Assembly: GCA_013420905.1 (NCBI GenBank)
Contig: JAAXNY010000011.1
Location: 1,922,001-1,986,000, forward strand
DNA: 64,000 nucleotides
Direction: 5' to 3'
Origin: Collybia mongolica
Taxonomy: Eukaryota > Basidiomycota > Agaricomycetes > Agaricales > Clitocybaceae
Notes under the pieces: generated by a model
What the model saw: only the letters and a program-made list of their open reading frames with translations
Databases searched by the model: none
What the model was told of the DNA's origin: nothing
In this document: in pieces, positions 33,958-44,023 of the stretch
Layout of the letters: every line of letters begins with the position of its first letter
Position numbering within the stretch: position 1 is the first letter of the stretch
Position numbers and translations under genes: made by a program

Positions 33958-36900
33958 ATGTCAGTAAGCCAGATAAGGCAGCAGTTAGCTGCTTTACCTC
34001 CCTTGGTGCCTCTTAGAGGCCATGCTGCTGTACCTGCTTCTGCACCAATGACTCTTGCTGAGATAAGAGCTGCTGCTGCACAAATTACCAATGATAATGC
34101 TCCTGTATCTGTACCTGCTATGCCTGCTGTTCCTATGCCTGCTCCTGTACCTGCTCCTGTGCCTGCTCCTGTGCCTGCTCCTGTGCCTGTTCCTATGCCT
34201 GCTCCTGTGCCTGCTCCTGTGCCTGTTCCTATGCCTGCTCCTGTGCCTGCTCCTGTGCCTGCTCCTGTGCCTGCTCCTATGCCTGCTCCTATACCTATGC
34301 CTGTTTACCCTGCACCAGGGCATGTTGTACCACATGCTGCTGCTGCTCCTATAATGTCAGTCAGCCAAATACGCAATCAATTGGCTGCAATTCCAAATGC
34401 TCCTGCTGTATATAATAGAGGGCCTATTCCAGCTGTGCCTATTCCCATGACTGCTGCTGAATTAAGAGCTGCTGCTGCAAATTTGCCTCCAGTTGCTCCT
34501 TATAGACAAAGGAGACAGCATGTTGCTTTAGCTCCTGCTCCAATAGAACAAGTCCAACAACCTTTAGTTGGTATTTTTAATCTGGCCAATCAAGGTCTCC
34601 CACCAGTACCTGATCCACCTCTATATCCACAGCCTGAACTGCAGCCACAACTACCTGAGATGCCTCCTCCACTGCAGCTTCCTCCAGCACAGCCACCTCT
34701 TCCAGCACCTCTTCCACTAGCCAGGCAGCCATTTGATAAGAATAATATTCAAATTTATGATTTAGGGGCTATGAATGTTCTATGTCCTTTTTGTCAAGCC
34801 AAACATTGGGAGTCTGAAAAATTAACAAAGTCAACACTTAACAATCCAAAATTTGGCACATGTTGTTTCAGGGGAAAGATCAAACTACCATTGCTACATC
34901 AACTGCCTCCTGAGGTAAAGGAACTATATACTCATGGCAGTATTCATCATAGAAAGTTCTTGGATGATATAAGAAAATACAACTCTGCATTGGCAATGAC
35001 TTCTGTTGGCCAAGATGCTGGAAAAAGGTTGAATGTTATGAACAATCTTAACAATGGACGGGCCCCTTGGGTTTATAAAATACAAGGAGCATTGCATCAC
35101 ATTACTGGATCATTGCTGCCTCCACCAGGAAAGCTGCCCACCTATGCTCAGATATATATCTATGATCCTGAGCAAGCCTTGAATCAAAGAATGAACACCA
35201 ACAGACAATTAAGCAGGAATATCATGCAGATTTTACAAGATGTGCTATATAGAAAGCATCAAGGTGTACAAGCCTATAAACAGGCATATGAACTGATTAA
35301 GGATTTACCTCCAGAGCAGGATTGCTGTGTTGCTCTACGTTATGAAAAAGAAACTGATCGTAGACGATATAACCTTCCATCTGCTTCTGTTGATGAAATT
35401 GCTGTCATTTTACCTGGAGATGGAGATATCCAAACTGATTATCGGGATATTATACTTCATTCACGACGTGGTGGCTTAAAGCGCATCAATGAACTGCATC
35501 CTTTGTATCCATCACTCCATTTTGTATTGCTGTTTCCAACTGGACAGTTGCAGTGGCATCCAAATATAGAGCATAACACTCAGAATAATAATGAATCTGA
35601 GTCATCTGATAACTCAGATGCAGAAGGTGGACAAGTAAGAGCTGTCAGAAGAAGGCATAAACATGTTACTCAGGCAGAGTACTTTGGCTATCGCCTGCAC
35701 CCCCGCCAAGGAGAAACAGATCACATATTTCGTGCTGGAAAACTTTTCCAGGAATATGTTGTGGACTCATGGGCTACAACTGAGCAGCACCGTCTTCAGT
35801 ATATTGCAGGAAACCAGTCAAAGCTGTGTTCTGATTTATATAAAGGCTTAGCAGATGCTATACATCACAACCCTGAAATTGATGGTGATGACTTGGGAAA
35901 GCGCACTATTTTGCCTTCATCCTTTACAGCAGGAACACGCTTTATGACCCAATGCTGCCAGGATGCACTTGCTCTGAACCGGCATTTCAAAGGTGCTGAT
36001 CTGTTCTTAACAGCTACTGCTGATCCTAACTGGCCTGAGATCAAAAGAGAACTCTTACCTGGGCAAAAGGCATCTGACAGACCTGATCTAATCTCCAGAG
36101 TCTTCAAACTTAAAATGAAAGAGCTTCTGAAAGATATTGTCCAGCGAGGGGTTTTGGGTGTCTCTGTTGCAAGAGTTTATACTATTGAATTTCAGAAACG
36201 TGGTTTGCCTCATATGCATATGATTATCTTCTTGGCTCCAGAATCAAAACTTAGAACTCCTGAAGATGTTGATAGTCTGATCTCTGCTGAGTTCCCTGAT
36301 CCAAATGAACAACCTGAGTTATTTGAATTGGTCAAGAGAGTTATGGTCCATGGCCCATGTGGTAACCTGAACAAAGACTCTCCCTGCATGGAAGACAAGA
36401 AGTGCATCAGATATTATCCAAAACCTATTAAACATATGACTACATTGTCTGAAAATGCATATGCCAGTTATCGAAGGTGTCCACTGGCTCAGCCATACAA
36501 AGTAGGCAACTATGATTTGGACAATCAATGGGTAGTTCCCTATAATCCTTATTTATTGTGGAAGTACCAGTGCCACATAAATTTGGAATGTGTCATATCA
36601 ATCAAGTCTATCAAATATATATATAAATATGTGTACAAAGGGCATGATCGCACAACTGCAGAGTTCAGAAACAAAAATGATGAAGTTAAATTGTATCTGG
36701 ATGCACGTTACATATCCCCCTGTGAGGGTATTTGGCGGATATTCCAATATCATATGCACCAAGAGCATCCTCCTGTTACAAGGCTTCAGGTTCATCTAAA
36801 GGATCAACACAATGTGACTTGGGATGCTGATAGTACTGTTCCTATGCAACAAGTTGTGGAAAGAGCAGCCACACAAGATACTACACTAACAGGGTTCTTT

Positions 36901-38970
36901 AAGGCTAATATCAAGTTTCCTGATGAAGCCAAGGATCTCTTATATCAGGACTTTCCTAAAAAATTTGTTTGGGTAGACAAAACAAAAAAATGGAAACTCA
37001 GAGAGCGGGGCTTTGCTATTGGCAGAATGTACTATGCTCATCCTGCTTCTGGGGAACGTTTCTATCTGCGCCTACTTTTGACTGCAGTTAAAGGCCCAAA
37101 ATCTTATGAAGATTTGGCCACTTTTGAAGACAGATTATATCCCTCTTTTCGTGAGGCATGCCATGCAAGGGGACTATTAGATGATGATCAGGAGTGGATT
37201 CAAGCCTTGACTGAGGCATCACTTATGCAAACAGGCAGACAACTCCGTTCACTATTTGCAATGATTCTGGCTGAATGTCAGCCTTCTGATCCAATAGCCT
37301 TATGGAACCAGTTCCGTGAGAATATTTGTGATGACCTTGCTCACTGGCTAAGAACAAAGGGAGGTGTAGCAAATCCAACAGAAGAGCAAGTCTATGACTA
37401 TGGTTTATACCTGATTGAGCAGATACTGGCACGAAGTAACAAATCATTGACTTCAATTATTGGAATGCCAACATCTCAGATGGATTGGGCTATCCAGCTG
37501 GGAAATACTCTTATTCAAGAGCAACAGAATTATGATGATGCAGAACAGTTTGCAGAGTATTTAGAACGGTCAGAACAGCTGAATGATGAACAGAAAGCTG
37601 CATTCAATGCAGTCAAGGAAGCTGTGGAAACCAAGTCTGGACAATCATTCTTTCTCAATGGCTCTGGAGGTTGTGGCAAAACATTTGTCTATAACACCCT
37701 GTGTTGCTATTTCAGAGGCCAGAGAAAGATTGTCTTATGTGTGGCTTCATCTGGAATTGCAGCACTATTACTAGCAGGAGGAAGGACTGCTCACTTCCGC
37801 TTTAAAATTCCTCTGGAGGTCCATGAATCAGCTACATGTGGAATTAGTAAAGGGACTCCAGAAGCTGAGCTTTTGCAACAAACTGACCTCATACTATGGG
37901 ATGAGGCTCTTATGCAGCATCGCCATGTCTTTGATGCAGTTAACCGGCTATGCCAGGATATTAGGGGAAATAATAGAACCTTTGGGGGATTAACTGTGGT
38001 ATTTGGTGGTGACTATCAACAAATCCTACCTGTTGTTCCTAAGGGTTCACGTGCACAGACTGTGGGTGCCTGTCTCATGCGCTCTCCATTGTGGAGTGAG
38101 CTTCAGATACTCAAGCTGAACAAAAATATGCGCTTAAATGGTGTTACTGAGAATGAAACCAATTTTGCCAAATGGCAAGTTGAAGTTGGCCATGGGAAGC
38201 TTACAGATGACAATGGAAATGTCACCTTACCTGACAACTTCTGCTGTGCTGAGAATACTGTGGAGTCTCTAATTGACACAATATATCCTGATATTGGAAA
38301 CCCTGTCCTAAAACCTGATACATTTTATTCTGAGAGAGCTATTCTTTCTGCCAGAAATGATGATGTTGACTCTCTCAATAAAAAAGTACTGGATATGTTT
38401 CCTGGAGATGGCAAGGTGTACCACAGTGCTGATTCTATTGTGCATGAAGGAATTGATGGGGCTGAAGCAATGTATCCTGTTGAATATCTGAACTCTATCA
38501 ATGTATCAGGGCTACCTCTATCTAAGCTAATTTTAAAGGTGGGGTGCCCTGTCATGATATTGCGCAACTTAAACCCAGTTGATGGTGTTTGCAATGGGTC
38601 AAGGGGAATAATAACACAGATGAGCAACCGTGTTGTAGAAGTACGGTTGATTGGGGGGCAAAATGATGGGCATAAAGAATTTATCCCAAGAATCCGAATG
38701 ATACCATCTAACAGCCTAATACCTTTTAAATTGACAAGGTTGCAACTACCTTTACGGCTGGGATTTTCTATGACAATAAACAAATCCCAAGGGCAATCAC
38801 TGCACCAAGTTGGACTTGACTTTAGGTCTCCTGTATTTACACATGGACAGTTTTATGTTGCAATTTCACGTGCAACATCAGTATATAGAATCAAAGCTAT
38901 TATACCAGATACTGCAGACAATAATAGGTATACCAAAAATGTAGTTTACCAAGAGGTGCTTTTAGATTAG
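33958..38970 (+). CDS. Helitron RepHel protein (HUH endonuclease-helicase)
   Basis: 1670 aa, with no internal stops. The N-terminal ~250 residues are low complexity: four short repeats of M-[ST]-x-x-[QE]-[IL]-R around PAPVPAPVP tracts. A cysteine pair follows (VLCPFCQAKHW, ~275), then the Helitron-like N domain (EYFGYRLHPRQGE, ~570). Rep motifs are GLPHMHMIIF with the metal-binding HMH at residues 752-754, and YIYKYVYKGHD with tyrosines at 889-893 as candidate nucleophiles. A PIF1-family SF1 helicase follows: Walker A GSGGCGKT (~1235), LILWDEA (~1312), GDYQQILPV, and the late motif YVAISRATS near the C-terminus. It nicks and unwinds element ends for rolling-circle transposition. Start ATG 33,958 is the first in frame. 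Confidence 0.95.
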   Translation: MSVSQIRQQLAALPPLVPLRGHAAVPASAPMTLAEIRAAAAQITNDNAPVSVPAMPAVPMPAPVPAPVPAPVPAPVPVPMPAPVPAPVPVPMPAPVPAPVPAPVPAPMPAPIPMPVYPAPGHVVPHAAAAPIMSVSQIRNQLAAIPNAPAVYNRGPIPAVPIPMTAAELRAAAANLPPVAPYRQRRQHVALAPAPIEQVQQPLVGIFNLANQGLPPVPDPPLYPQPELQPQLPEMPPPLQLPPAQPPLPAPLPLARQPFDKNNIQIYDLGAMNVLCPFCQAKHWESEKLTKSTLNNPKFGTCCFRGKIKLPLLHQLPPEVKELYTHGSIHHRKFLDDIRKYNSALAMTSVGQDAGKRLNVMNNLNNGRAPWVYKIQGALHHITGSLLPPPGKLPTYAQIYIYDPEQALNQRMNTNRQLSRNIMQILQDVLYRKHQGVQAYKQAYELIKDLPPEQDCCVALRYEKETDRRRYNLPSASVDEIAVILPGDGDIQTDYRDIILHSRRGGLKRINELHPLYPSLHFVLLFPTGQLQWHPNIEHNTQNNNESESSDNSDAEGGQVRAVRRRHKHVTQAEYFGYRLHPRQGETDHIFRAGKLFQEYVVDSWATTEQHRLQYIAGNQSKLCSDLYKGLADAIHHNPEIDGDDLGKRTILPSSFTAGTRFMTQCCQDALALNRHFKGADLFLTATADPNWPEIKRELLPGQKASDRPDLISRVFKLKMKELLKDIVQRGVLGVSVARVYTIEFQKRGLPHMHMIIFLAPESKLRTPEDVDSLISAEFPDPNEQPELFELVKRVMVHGPCGNLNKDSPCMEDKKCIRYYPKPIKHMTTLSENAYASYRRCPLAQPYKVGNYDLDNQWVVPYNPYLLWKYQCHINLECVISIKSIKYIYKYVYKGHDRTTAEFRNKNDEVKLYLDARYISPCEGIWRIFQYHMHQEHPPVTRLQVHLKDQHNVTWDADSTVPMQQVVERAATQDTTLTGFFKANIKFPDEAKDLLYQDFPKKFVWVDKTKKWKLRERGFAIGRMYYAHPASGERFYLRLLLTAVKGPKSYEDLATFEDRLYPSFREACHARGLLDDDQEWIQALTEASLMQTGRQLRSLFAMILAECQPSDPIALWNQFRENICDDLAHWLRTKGGVANPTEEQVYDYGLYLIEQILARSNKSLTSIIGMPTSQMDWAIQLGNTLIQEQQNYDDAEQFAEYLERSEQLNDEQKAAFNAVKEAVETKSGQSFFLNGSGGCGKTFVYNTLCCYFRGQRKIVLCVASSGIAALLLAGGRTAHFRFKIPLEVHESATCGISKGTPEAELLQQTDLILWDEALMQHRHVFDAVNRLCQDIRGNNRTFGGLTVVFGGDYQQILPVVPKGSRAQTVGACLMRSPLWSELQILKLNKNMRLNGVTENETNFAKWQVEVGHGKLTDDNGNVTLPDNFCCAENTVESLIDTIYPDIGNPVLKPDTFYSERAILSARNDDVDSLNKKVLDMFPGDGKVYHSADSIVHEGIDGAEAMYPVEYLNSINVSGLPLSKLILKVGCPVMILRNLNPVDGVCNGSRGIITQMSNRVVEVRLIGGQNDGHKEFIPRIRMIPSNSLIPFKLTRLQLPLRLGFSMTINKSQGQSLHQVGLDFRSPVFTHGQFYVAISRATSVYRIKAIIPDTADNNRYTKNVVYQEVLLD
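34120..34310. repeat. 12-bp tandem repeats in RepHel N-terminus
   Basis: Reiterated GCTCCTGTGCCT units encode Pro-Ala-Pro-Val runs. Length likely varies between copies. Confidence 0.85.
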
Positions 38971-39066
38971 AAATATTATATAGATTATGATTTCTATAAG
39001 GGAAAAAGCTTATACCTAAAATATTGAGATTAAGCATATAATAAAGTGTTGGGATCAAGAGGGGGT

Positions 39067-39085
39067 CTGGGGGCAGAGCCCCCAG
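39067..39085 (+). terminator. Helitron 1 subterminal hairpin A
   Basis: CTGGGGGCAGAGCCCCCAG: 8-bp GC stem with a 3-nt loop about 75 bp before the 3' end; conserved in Helitron 2 near 41,087. Confidence 0.8.
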
Positions 39086-39130
39086 CAAGCTGAAGGTTAT
39101 GTGGTGGAGCCATGGGTGAGCGTAGCGGTG

Positions 39131-39147
39131 CCGTGGCATAGCCACGG
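39131..39147 (+). terminator. Helitron 1 3'-terminal hairpin
   Basis: CCGTGGC-ATA-GCCACGG, a 7-bp stem ending 12 nt before the 3' end. This is the canonical Helitron transposition terminator position. Confidence 0.85.
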
Positions 39148-39539
39148 GCCGTAAGCTTGTCTGTCTATATTAAAGTACTACGGCCGTGTGAATTTGATTG
39201 TGACTAATCCTGACTAAGCGCTGACTAAGTCTGACAAAGCAGCAAAAAAGTTGTCTTTTAAGTAGAGTGCTGACTAAGGATGACAAAGCAGGAAAATTGT
39301 TGAAGTCACATGCCATGTCACCTGCTCAAGTCACCTGCTTAAGTCACCCTTAATTACCACAATAAATTCTAACATTACATATCTTGCTTTAAAAACTAAT
39401 ACATTATATATTTAAAAAAAATCTATCCAGGTAACATGCTAAGACACATACTAATCACCTGATCTGCAACACCACATCACATGACCTCCAAAGCGGACTA
39501 AGTCAACAAATAACAAACAATACCTATTAACCTTAAGCT

Positions 39540-40975
39540 GCCTCATAAATTTCAGATGCTCAAACTGGAAAAAAAAAGTATTTAAATGGTGCCACTACCC
39601 ATAAAATTACAAATCAAAGTAGAACATGGAAAGCATGCAGATAAAAATGGAAATGAGTTTATCTGAGCAATTTGGTTGTTAATCCATAAATTAACATAAA
39701 ATGTTCTAACACTACAAAGCCTGCTTTAAAATCTGATACATTCTATTTTGAAAAAATTACTCTCTGTCTAACCCTATCTTTAGAACAATAGGAATCCAGT
39801 GCAAATGAGTAAGGGAAATAGTAATACATGGTTGAGAGAAATATTATAGGTAGAAGAAACATTGATTCCAAGGATTTTGAATAGAGCTGATCCCTATCAA
39901 ATTAGAGCAATAACAACTAACTTTTCACATAATAATTTGCAAATGTGATAGGAATTGACTACACAATATTGGACAGCATTGTTGCCTTTGATGCAGTCAA
40001 CTGGCTATTCCAAAATATTAGAGGAGATGATAGAGCCTTTGGTAGGCTAATTATAGTATTTGATGGTGCAGACTGTGGGTGCCTGTCTTATGCACTCCCC
40101 ACTGTGGGGATGAACTTCAAATACTCAAACTAAAGAAAAATCTGTACTTATATGGTGTTACTAATGATAAAATGAGACTTTCCAAATGGCAAATTGAAAT
40201 TGGCCATGGGAAGCTTACAGATGGCAATGGAAATGTCACCTTACCTAGCCACTTTTATGATGCTGAGAATACTGTGGAGTCTCTAACTGACACATTATAT
40301 CCTGACATTGGAAACCCTGTTCTAAAACCTGATACATTTTACCCTGAGAGAGCTATTCTTTCTGCCAGAAATGGTGATGTTGACTCTCTCAATAAAAAAG
40401 TACTGGATATGTTTCCTGGAGATGGCAAGATGTACTACAGTGCAGATTGTATTGCATATGAAGGAATTGATGGAGCTGAAGCAATATACCCTGTTGAATA
40501 TCTGAATGTTATCAATGTATCAGGGCTACCTCTATCTATGTAAGCTAACTTAAAAAGTGGGGTGCCATGTAATGATATTGCACAATTTGAACACAGTTGA
40601 TAGTCTTTACAATGGTTCAAGGGAAATAATAACATGGACAAGCAACCATATTGTAGAAGTATAGTTAATTGGGAGGCAAAATGATAGGCATAAAGAAATT
40701 ATCTCAAGATTCCAAATGATGCCATCTAATAGCCTGATAGCTTTTAAATTGGCATGGTCACAACTGCTTTTATAGCTGGGATTCTGTATGACAATTAACC
40801 AATATCAAGGGCACTGATTACACCAAGTTGGACTTGACTTTAGATCTCCTGTAGTTATACATGGGCAGTTTTATATTGTGATTTCACAGGTAATATTGGT
40901 ACATGGAATCAAAGCTATGATACCAAATACTGTAGACAATAGGGTCACTTTAACAGTAAAGATGTTCCTTTGGAG
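39540..40975 (+). pseudogene. RepHel helicase remnants (two partial copies)
   Basis: Two successive degenerate copies of the helicase C-terminal region. The first (about 39,540-39,850) retains pieces matching LKLNKN..NGVT and HGKLTDDNGN. The second (about 39,970-40,975) keeps FDAVNWLFQNIRGDDRAFG, then HGKLTDGNGNVTLP and NKKVLDMFPGDGK (the latter at 40,079-40,543), with frameshifts and stops. Rep domain and Walker A are absent. Cannot be functional. Confidence 0.8.
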
Positions 40976-41139
40976 TAGAAGTATTATATGGATTATGATT
41001 TGAATAGGGAAAAAAGCCTACATCCAAAATATTGAAATTGAACATAGAATAAAGTATTGAGACTAAGATGGGAGTCTGGGGGCAGAGCCCCCAGCAAGCT
41101 GAAGGTTACGTGGTAGAGCCATGGGTGAGTGTAGCAGTG

Positions 41140-41156
41140 CCGTGGCGTAGCCACGG
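41140..41156 (+). terminator. Helitron 2 3'-terminal hairpin
   Basis: CCGTGGC-GTA-GCCACGG, the same stem as in Helitron 1 with a changed loop, 12 nt before the 3' end. Confidence 0.82.
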
Positions 41157-41168
41157 GCCATAAGCTTG

Positions 41169-41310
41169 TCCTATACATTAAAACAGAATGGTGTTTTGAC
41201 CCTGGCTAAGCTGACTAATAGAAAGATGACTAATATTACTAATCAACTTCAATGACTAATCAACTTGCCTCTGCTTCAAGTTTAGGTAAGCTCTAAGCAC
41301 CTGATCGGTC
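41169..41310 (+). mobile_element. third Helitron 5' end in tandem (diverged)
   Basis: TCCTATACATTAAAACAG directly follows the 3' end of Helitron 2. It resembles the Helitron 1 start in layout (TC.TATA.ATTAAA, then spaced GACTAA units and CACATGACTC). No matching 3' hairpin was found downstream, so its extent is unknown. Confidence 0.5.
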
Positions 41311-42689
41311 ACATGACTCAAAAACAGCGCACAAATATCAATATCAATATTATTATGTATTTACCACTCTTGATATTACTTACAAGGAATAACATTGAAA
41401 TAATAATGGTGGCTATTATGTTGGAAAGCTGTAAAGTTGGCAACACTGCAATAATATATTATTTACTGCCACCCTTTGTACCAAAGGCACAGGTACTATG
41501 CTTGTATAATTTGTGTAAATAAAATTTATATTAGTAATCTGATTAGTAATCAACTGGCTGCGCAGACTCTGCAAGCTGTCCATCCGTGCTTGTCTGCATG
41601 TCCACGTGAAATCACACAGATTGATGTGGACTTGGCACAGATGCAGATTGTCATTTGGCTGAGTGTCCTGCCAAATGAGTCCATGCGGACTCCGCATGGA
41701 GTCTGCACAGAGTCTGCACAGGTTATGTAGCTTAGTGTAAAGGCCTCGTTATTTGAGACATAGGCACAATGTACTGTATATAAGGTGCCCCTTCCTCTCC
41801 ATGGAAGGGCTCCTTTGTAATAGACTTGGGCTGGGATCTCTACTCATAGTCAAGCCTCTAGCACTCTATGCTCATCCCTTCCCTGCATGGTTGTTGTTCA
41901 TACTGTGTATACTGCTCCATGTCTGAGTCTCTTGGCAACATGACCCCTTACAGAAGTGCAACAAGTATTTGGCAAGCTCAAATGTGTGGTCATATTACAT
42001 CTTCATGTTGTGTATCCATCAGGCCTTCTATGATGTCAAGCTACTCCCTGTATCCTACAATATAATTCTAGGACAATGCCTGACAAGTGTTCCAGAACCA
42101 AACTTATCAACAACAAAAAGTAATATAAAGTTGAATAGATTCTGGATAGCTAGTTCTATTGCAACAACCTGGTTCTAGAAATATAAAGAAAAGTTAATCA
42201 AAAAAAAAACATAAGGACTTGTATCTGCCAGTAATGGCCCTCTACCTCAAGTTTTCTAGCATATTGACATGTGAGTCTTCATCCATGCTAGAGTGTGAGT
42301 TTCTGGGGTCAGGTTCAATGTCAGGTGGAGAGAGAGAGTTGTGCACTGTAATCGCAGATGTGGTAGAGTGCATTAAGTCACTGTCAACTCTGAATGTGGC
42401 TATGGTGAGTGCTGCATGCAAGTCCAGTCTCCAATGTGAGAGTATTCTACTGTAAAGGCAACTCTATATTGTGCCACACTAACCTGAGGTTGGCCAATGC
42501 ATGATCTAGCAGAGGAAATCCAAAGAGAATACTCTAGGAATCCTCTGCCAGGTGTCTCTATCCTATATACCTAGCCTAACAATGGTGGGGAGTTCCCTAT
42601 TGTGGCCATGTGGCTCAGGGTCATACTGTACATTATTTACAAGCAAGCTGTGTGTTATCTGACTGAAGTCCAACTTTAAATTGGAGGTG
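41311..42689. other. repeat-derived, no gene recognised
   Basis: Segment 41,560-41,740 is related to 31,950-32,150 (cttggcacagatgcagattgtc type). Around 41,780 a tatataagg-like motif precedes sequence resembling a retroelement leader, but no coding domain follows. Other open frames have no signatures. Confidence 0.4.
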
Positions 42690-42795
42690 CAGGTGTGAGT
42701 TCCAATGTGTGAGTGCAGTTGCCAATGCCAATGCCAATGTGCAAGGTTGGGTGCCAATGCCAATGTTGGTTTCCAATGTGCAAGGTTGAGAGGTT
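42690..42795. repeat. (CCAATG)n-type minisatellite
   Basis: Runs of CCAATG hexamers interspersed with TGCAAGGTTG. The complementary hexamer style (GCATTG) occurs at 32,860-32,935. Confidence 0.65.
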
Positions 42796-43241
42796 TGAGT
42801 GCAGATTTGGGTGTTCCCCTTACAAATCCACTCATGCAGACCATGACATGATCCAGTTGTGCATTGAAAACTGCTGAGTGCTATGACCCCAGAATACCCA
42901 GTCAGTAATCTGAGCACACATTTCCACCTAAAAAGGGGGATAATGTGAGGGTCAGGCCCTTGGACCACAGTCAATTACTAGAAAATGGTCTATTAGATAC
43001 TTATTTACCTTTACATGGACTCTGAAAAACCCTCATTTACCTTCAATGTAGTCAAACAGACTCTTATCTGTACATATTTACATCTGACCATATCTTGTGA
43101 CTGGTTAGTGTTTGTAGAACTTCATTGAATCAACACCAGTTTTGGGACCTCATTTGCTCATAAACCCCCTTGCTCACTTGCAACTCCTTGTCTCATCTTG
43201 TTTAATGGCCTGGATTGTGCTGTGCCTATTACAATGATCTA
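42796..43241. other. no gene seen
   Basis: AT-rich. A purine run aaaaaggggga at about 42,930 followed by tgagggtc could be a polypurine tract plus LTR start, but no partner LTR was found in the window. Confidence 0.35.
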
Positions 43242-43521
43242 GATGTGCAATGAGTGAAAACACTAGGATAATTCACTGGGAAATAGTTGTAATTACTTGA
43301 TAGATGTTAATTATAGTATATATTATTAGTAGACAACTTTCTAGACTATTGAACTGGATTTTTTTTGTTTTTTTACCACTGGACCTGGGTGACCCGGCCT
43401 GGTCCGGCCCTGACCCTCTATCAGAGGGCCGGGTCTGACAAAGAGGTGGACCGGCCCTTGGGGCCAGGGCCAGGTCCAGCAAAAATAGGTCGGATCTGGT
43501 CCGGACCGGACCCTGGACAGT
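43242..43521 (+). mobile_element. non-autonomous hAT fragment (right end)
   Basis: Ends with the GC-rich array of CCGGCCC/GGGCCAGG motifs and GGTCCGGACCGGACCCTGGACAGTCT, near-identical in style to the right end of the complete hAT element at 51,240-51,400. The upstream 140 bp recur at 52,330-52,403 and 53,375-53,430. No coding content. Confidence 0.65.
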
Positions 43522-44023
43522 CTGGATGTTAATAAGTAAGGGGTTTCTTCCGGAACCCTAATCCTCGGAGAGTTTCAGAAATCTGTAACAGATGACGGAT
43601 GTACTCACAAGGTTGTTATTTTTGTTCTATCATGCCACGTCGCGAGTCGGAGGTAGTGTTCGACGCTTCTTTCTGACAGATCGGTTGGTCCATTTATAAA
43701 TAAATATATGTAAGTGAACTTTTGATATGATAATAAGAGGTTTAAGATATCAGTTTCCCATCAGGATCTAGTTCCAATGCCACCGGTGCCAATGAGAGAC
43801 CTCCTTCTTTATTTGGCAGCAGCCTCAAAGTTTCAATGTATATCATTAGCCTACCTGTCACCTAGTCGTTGATAAGTCATGGTGTTCATATGCTGAGTCA
43901 CAGCCGTGGGAATCGGCGTTGTCGAAAGCCGCATTGACACACCACGCAAAATAGCATACGACTTCAATTTTGATGTATAACTAGTTACCGTACCCAAGCA
44001 ATCTAGACTTGTGCGACGCTGGA
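43522..44023. other. host-like intergenic, promoter side of the esterase
   Basis: CpG-normal sequence. No gene recognised. Confidence 0.45.

Larger units (their letters stand above)
33171..39159 (+). mobile_element. Helitron 1, complete and apparently autonomous
   Basis: 5' end TCTGTCTATATTAAAG at 33,171, repeated exactly at 39,160 where the next copy starts. The 3' end carries two hairpins followed by TAAGCTTG at 39,159. No inverted repeats or target duplication, as expected for rolling-circle elements. Encodes one RepHel protein. The end CTTG departs from the usual CTRR. Confidence 0.85.
39160..41168 (+). mobile_element. Helitron 2, degenerate copy in direct tandem
   Basis: Shares the 5' end of Helitron 1 for about 150 bp from 39,160, and the 3' end with both hairpins (CCGTGGC-GTA-GCCACGG at 41,140-41,156) and TAAGCTTG at 41,168. 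It abuts Helitron 1 with no intervening base. Internally only helicase remnants remain. Confidence 0.82.

Noticed and set aside
33994..34335. Arg/His-Ser-Arg repeat frame (minus) and Leu/Cys-rich frame (plus)
   Set aside because: Shadow frames of the 12-bp repeats inside the RepHel N-terminus.
42930..43241. Possible polypurine tract plus LTR (aaaaaggggga then tgagggtc)
   Set aside because: No matching second LTR, primer site or pol remnant in the window, so an LTR cannot be supported.
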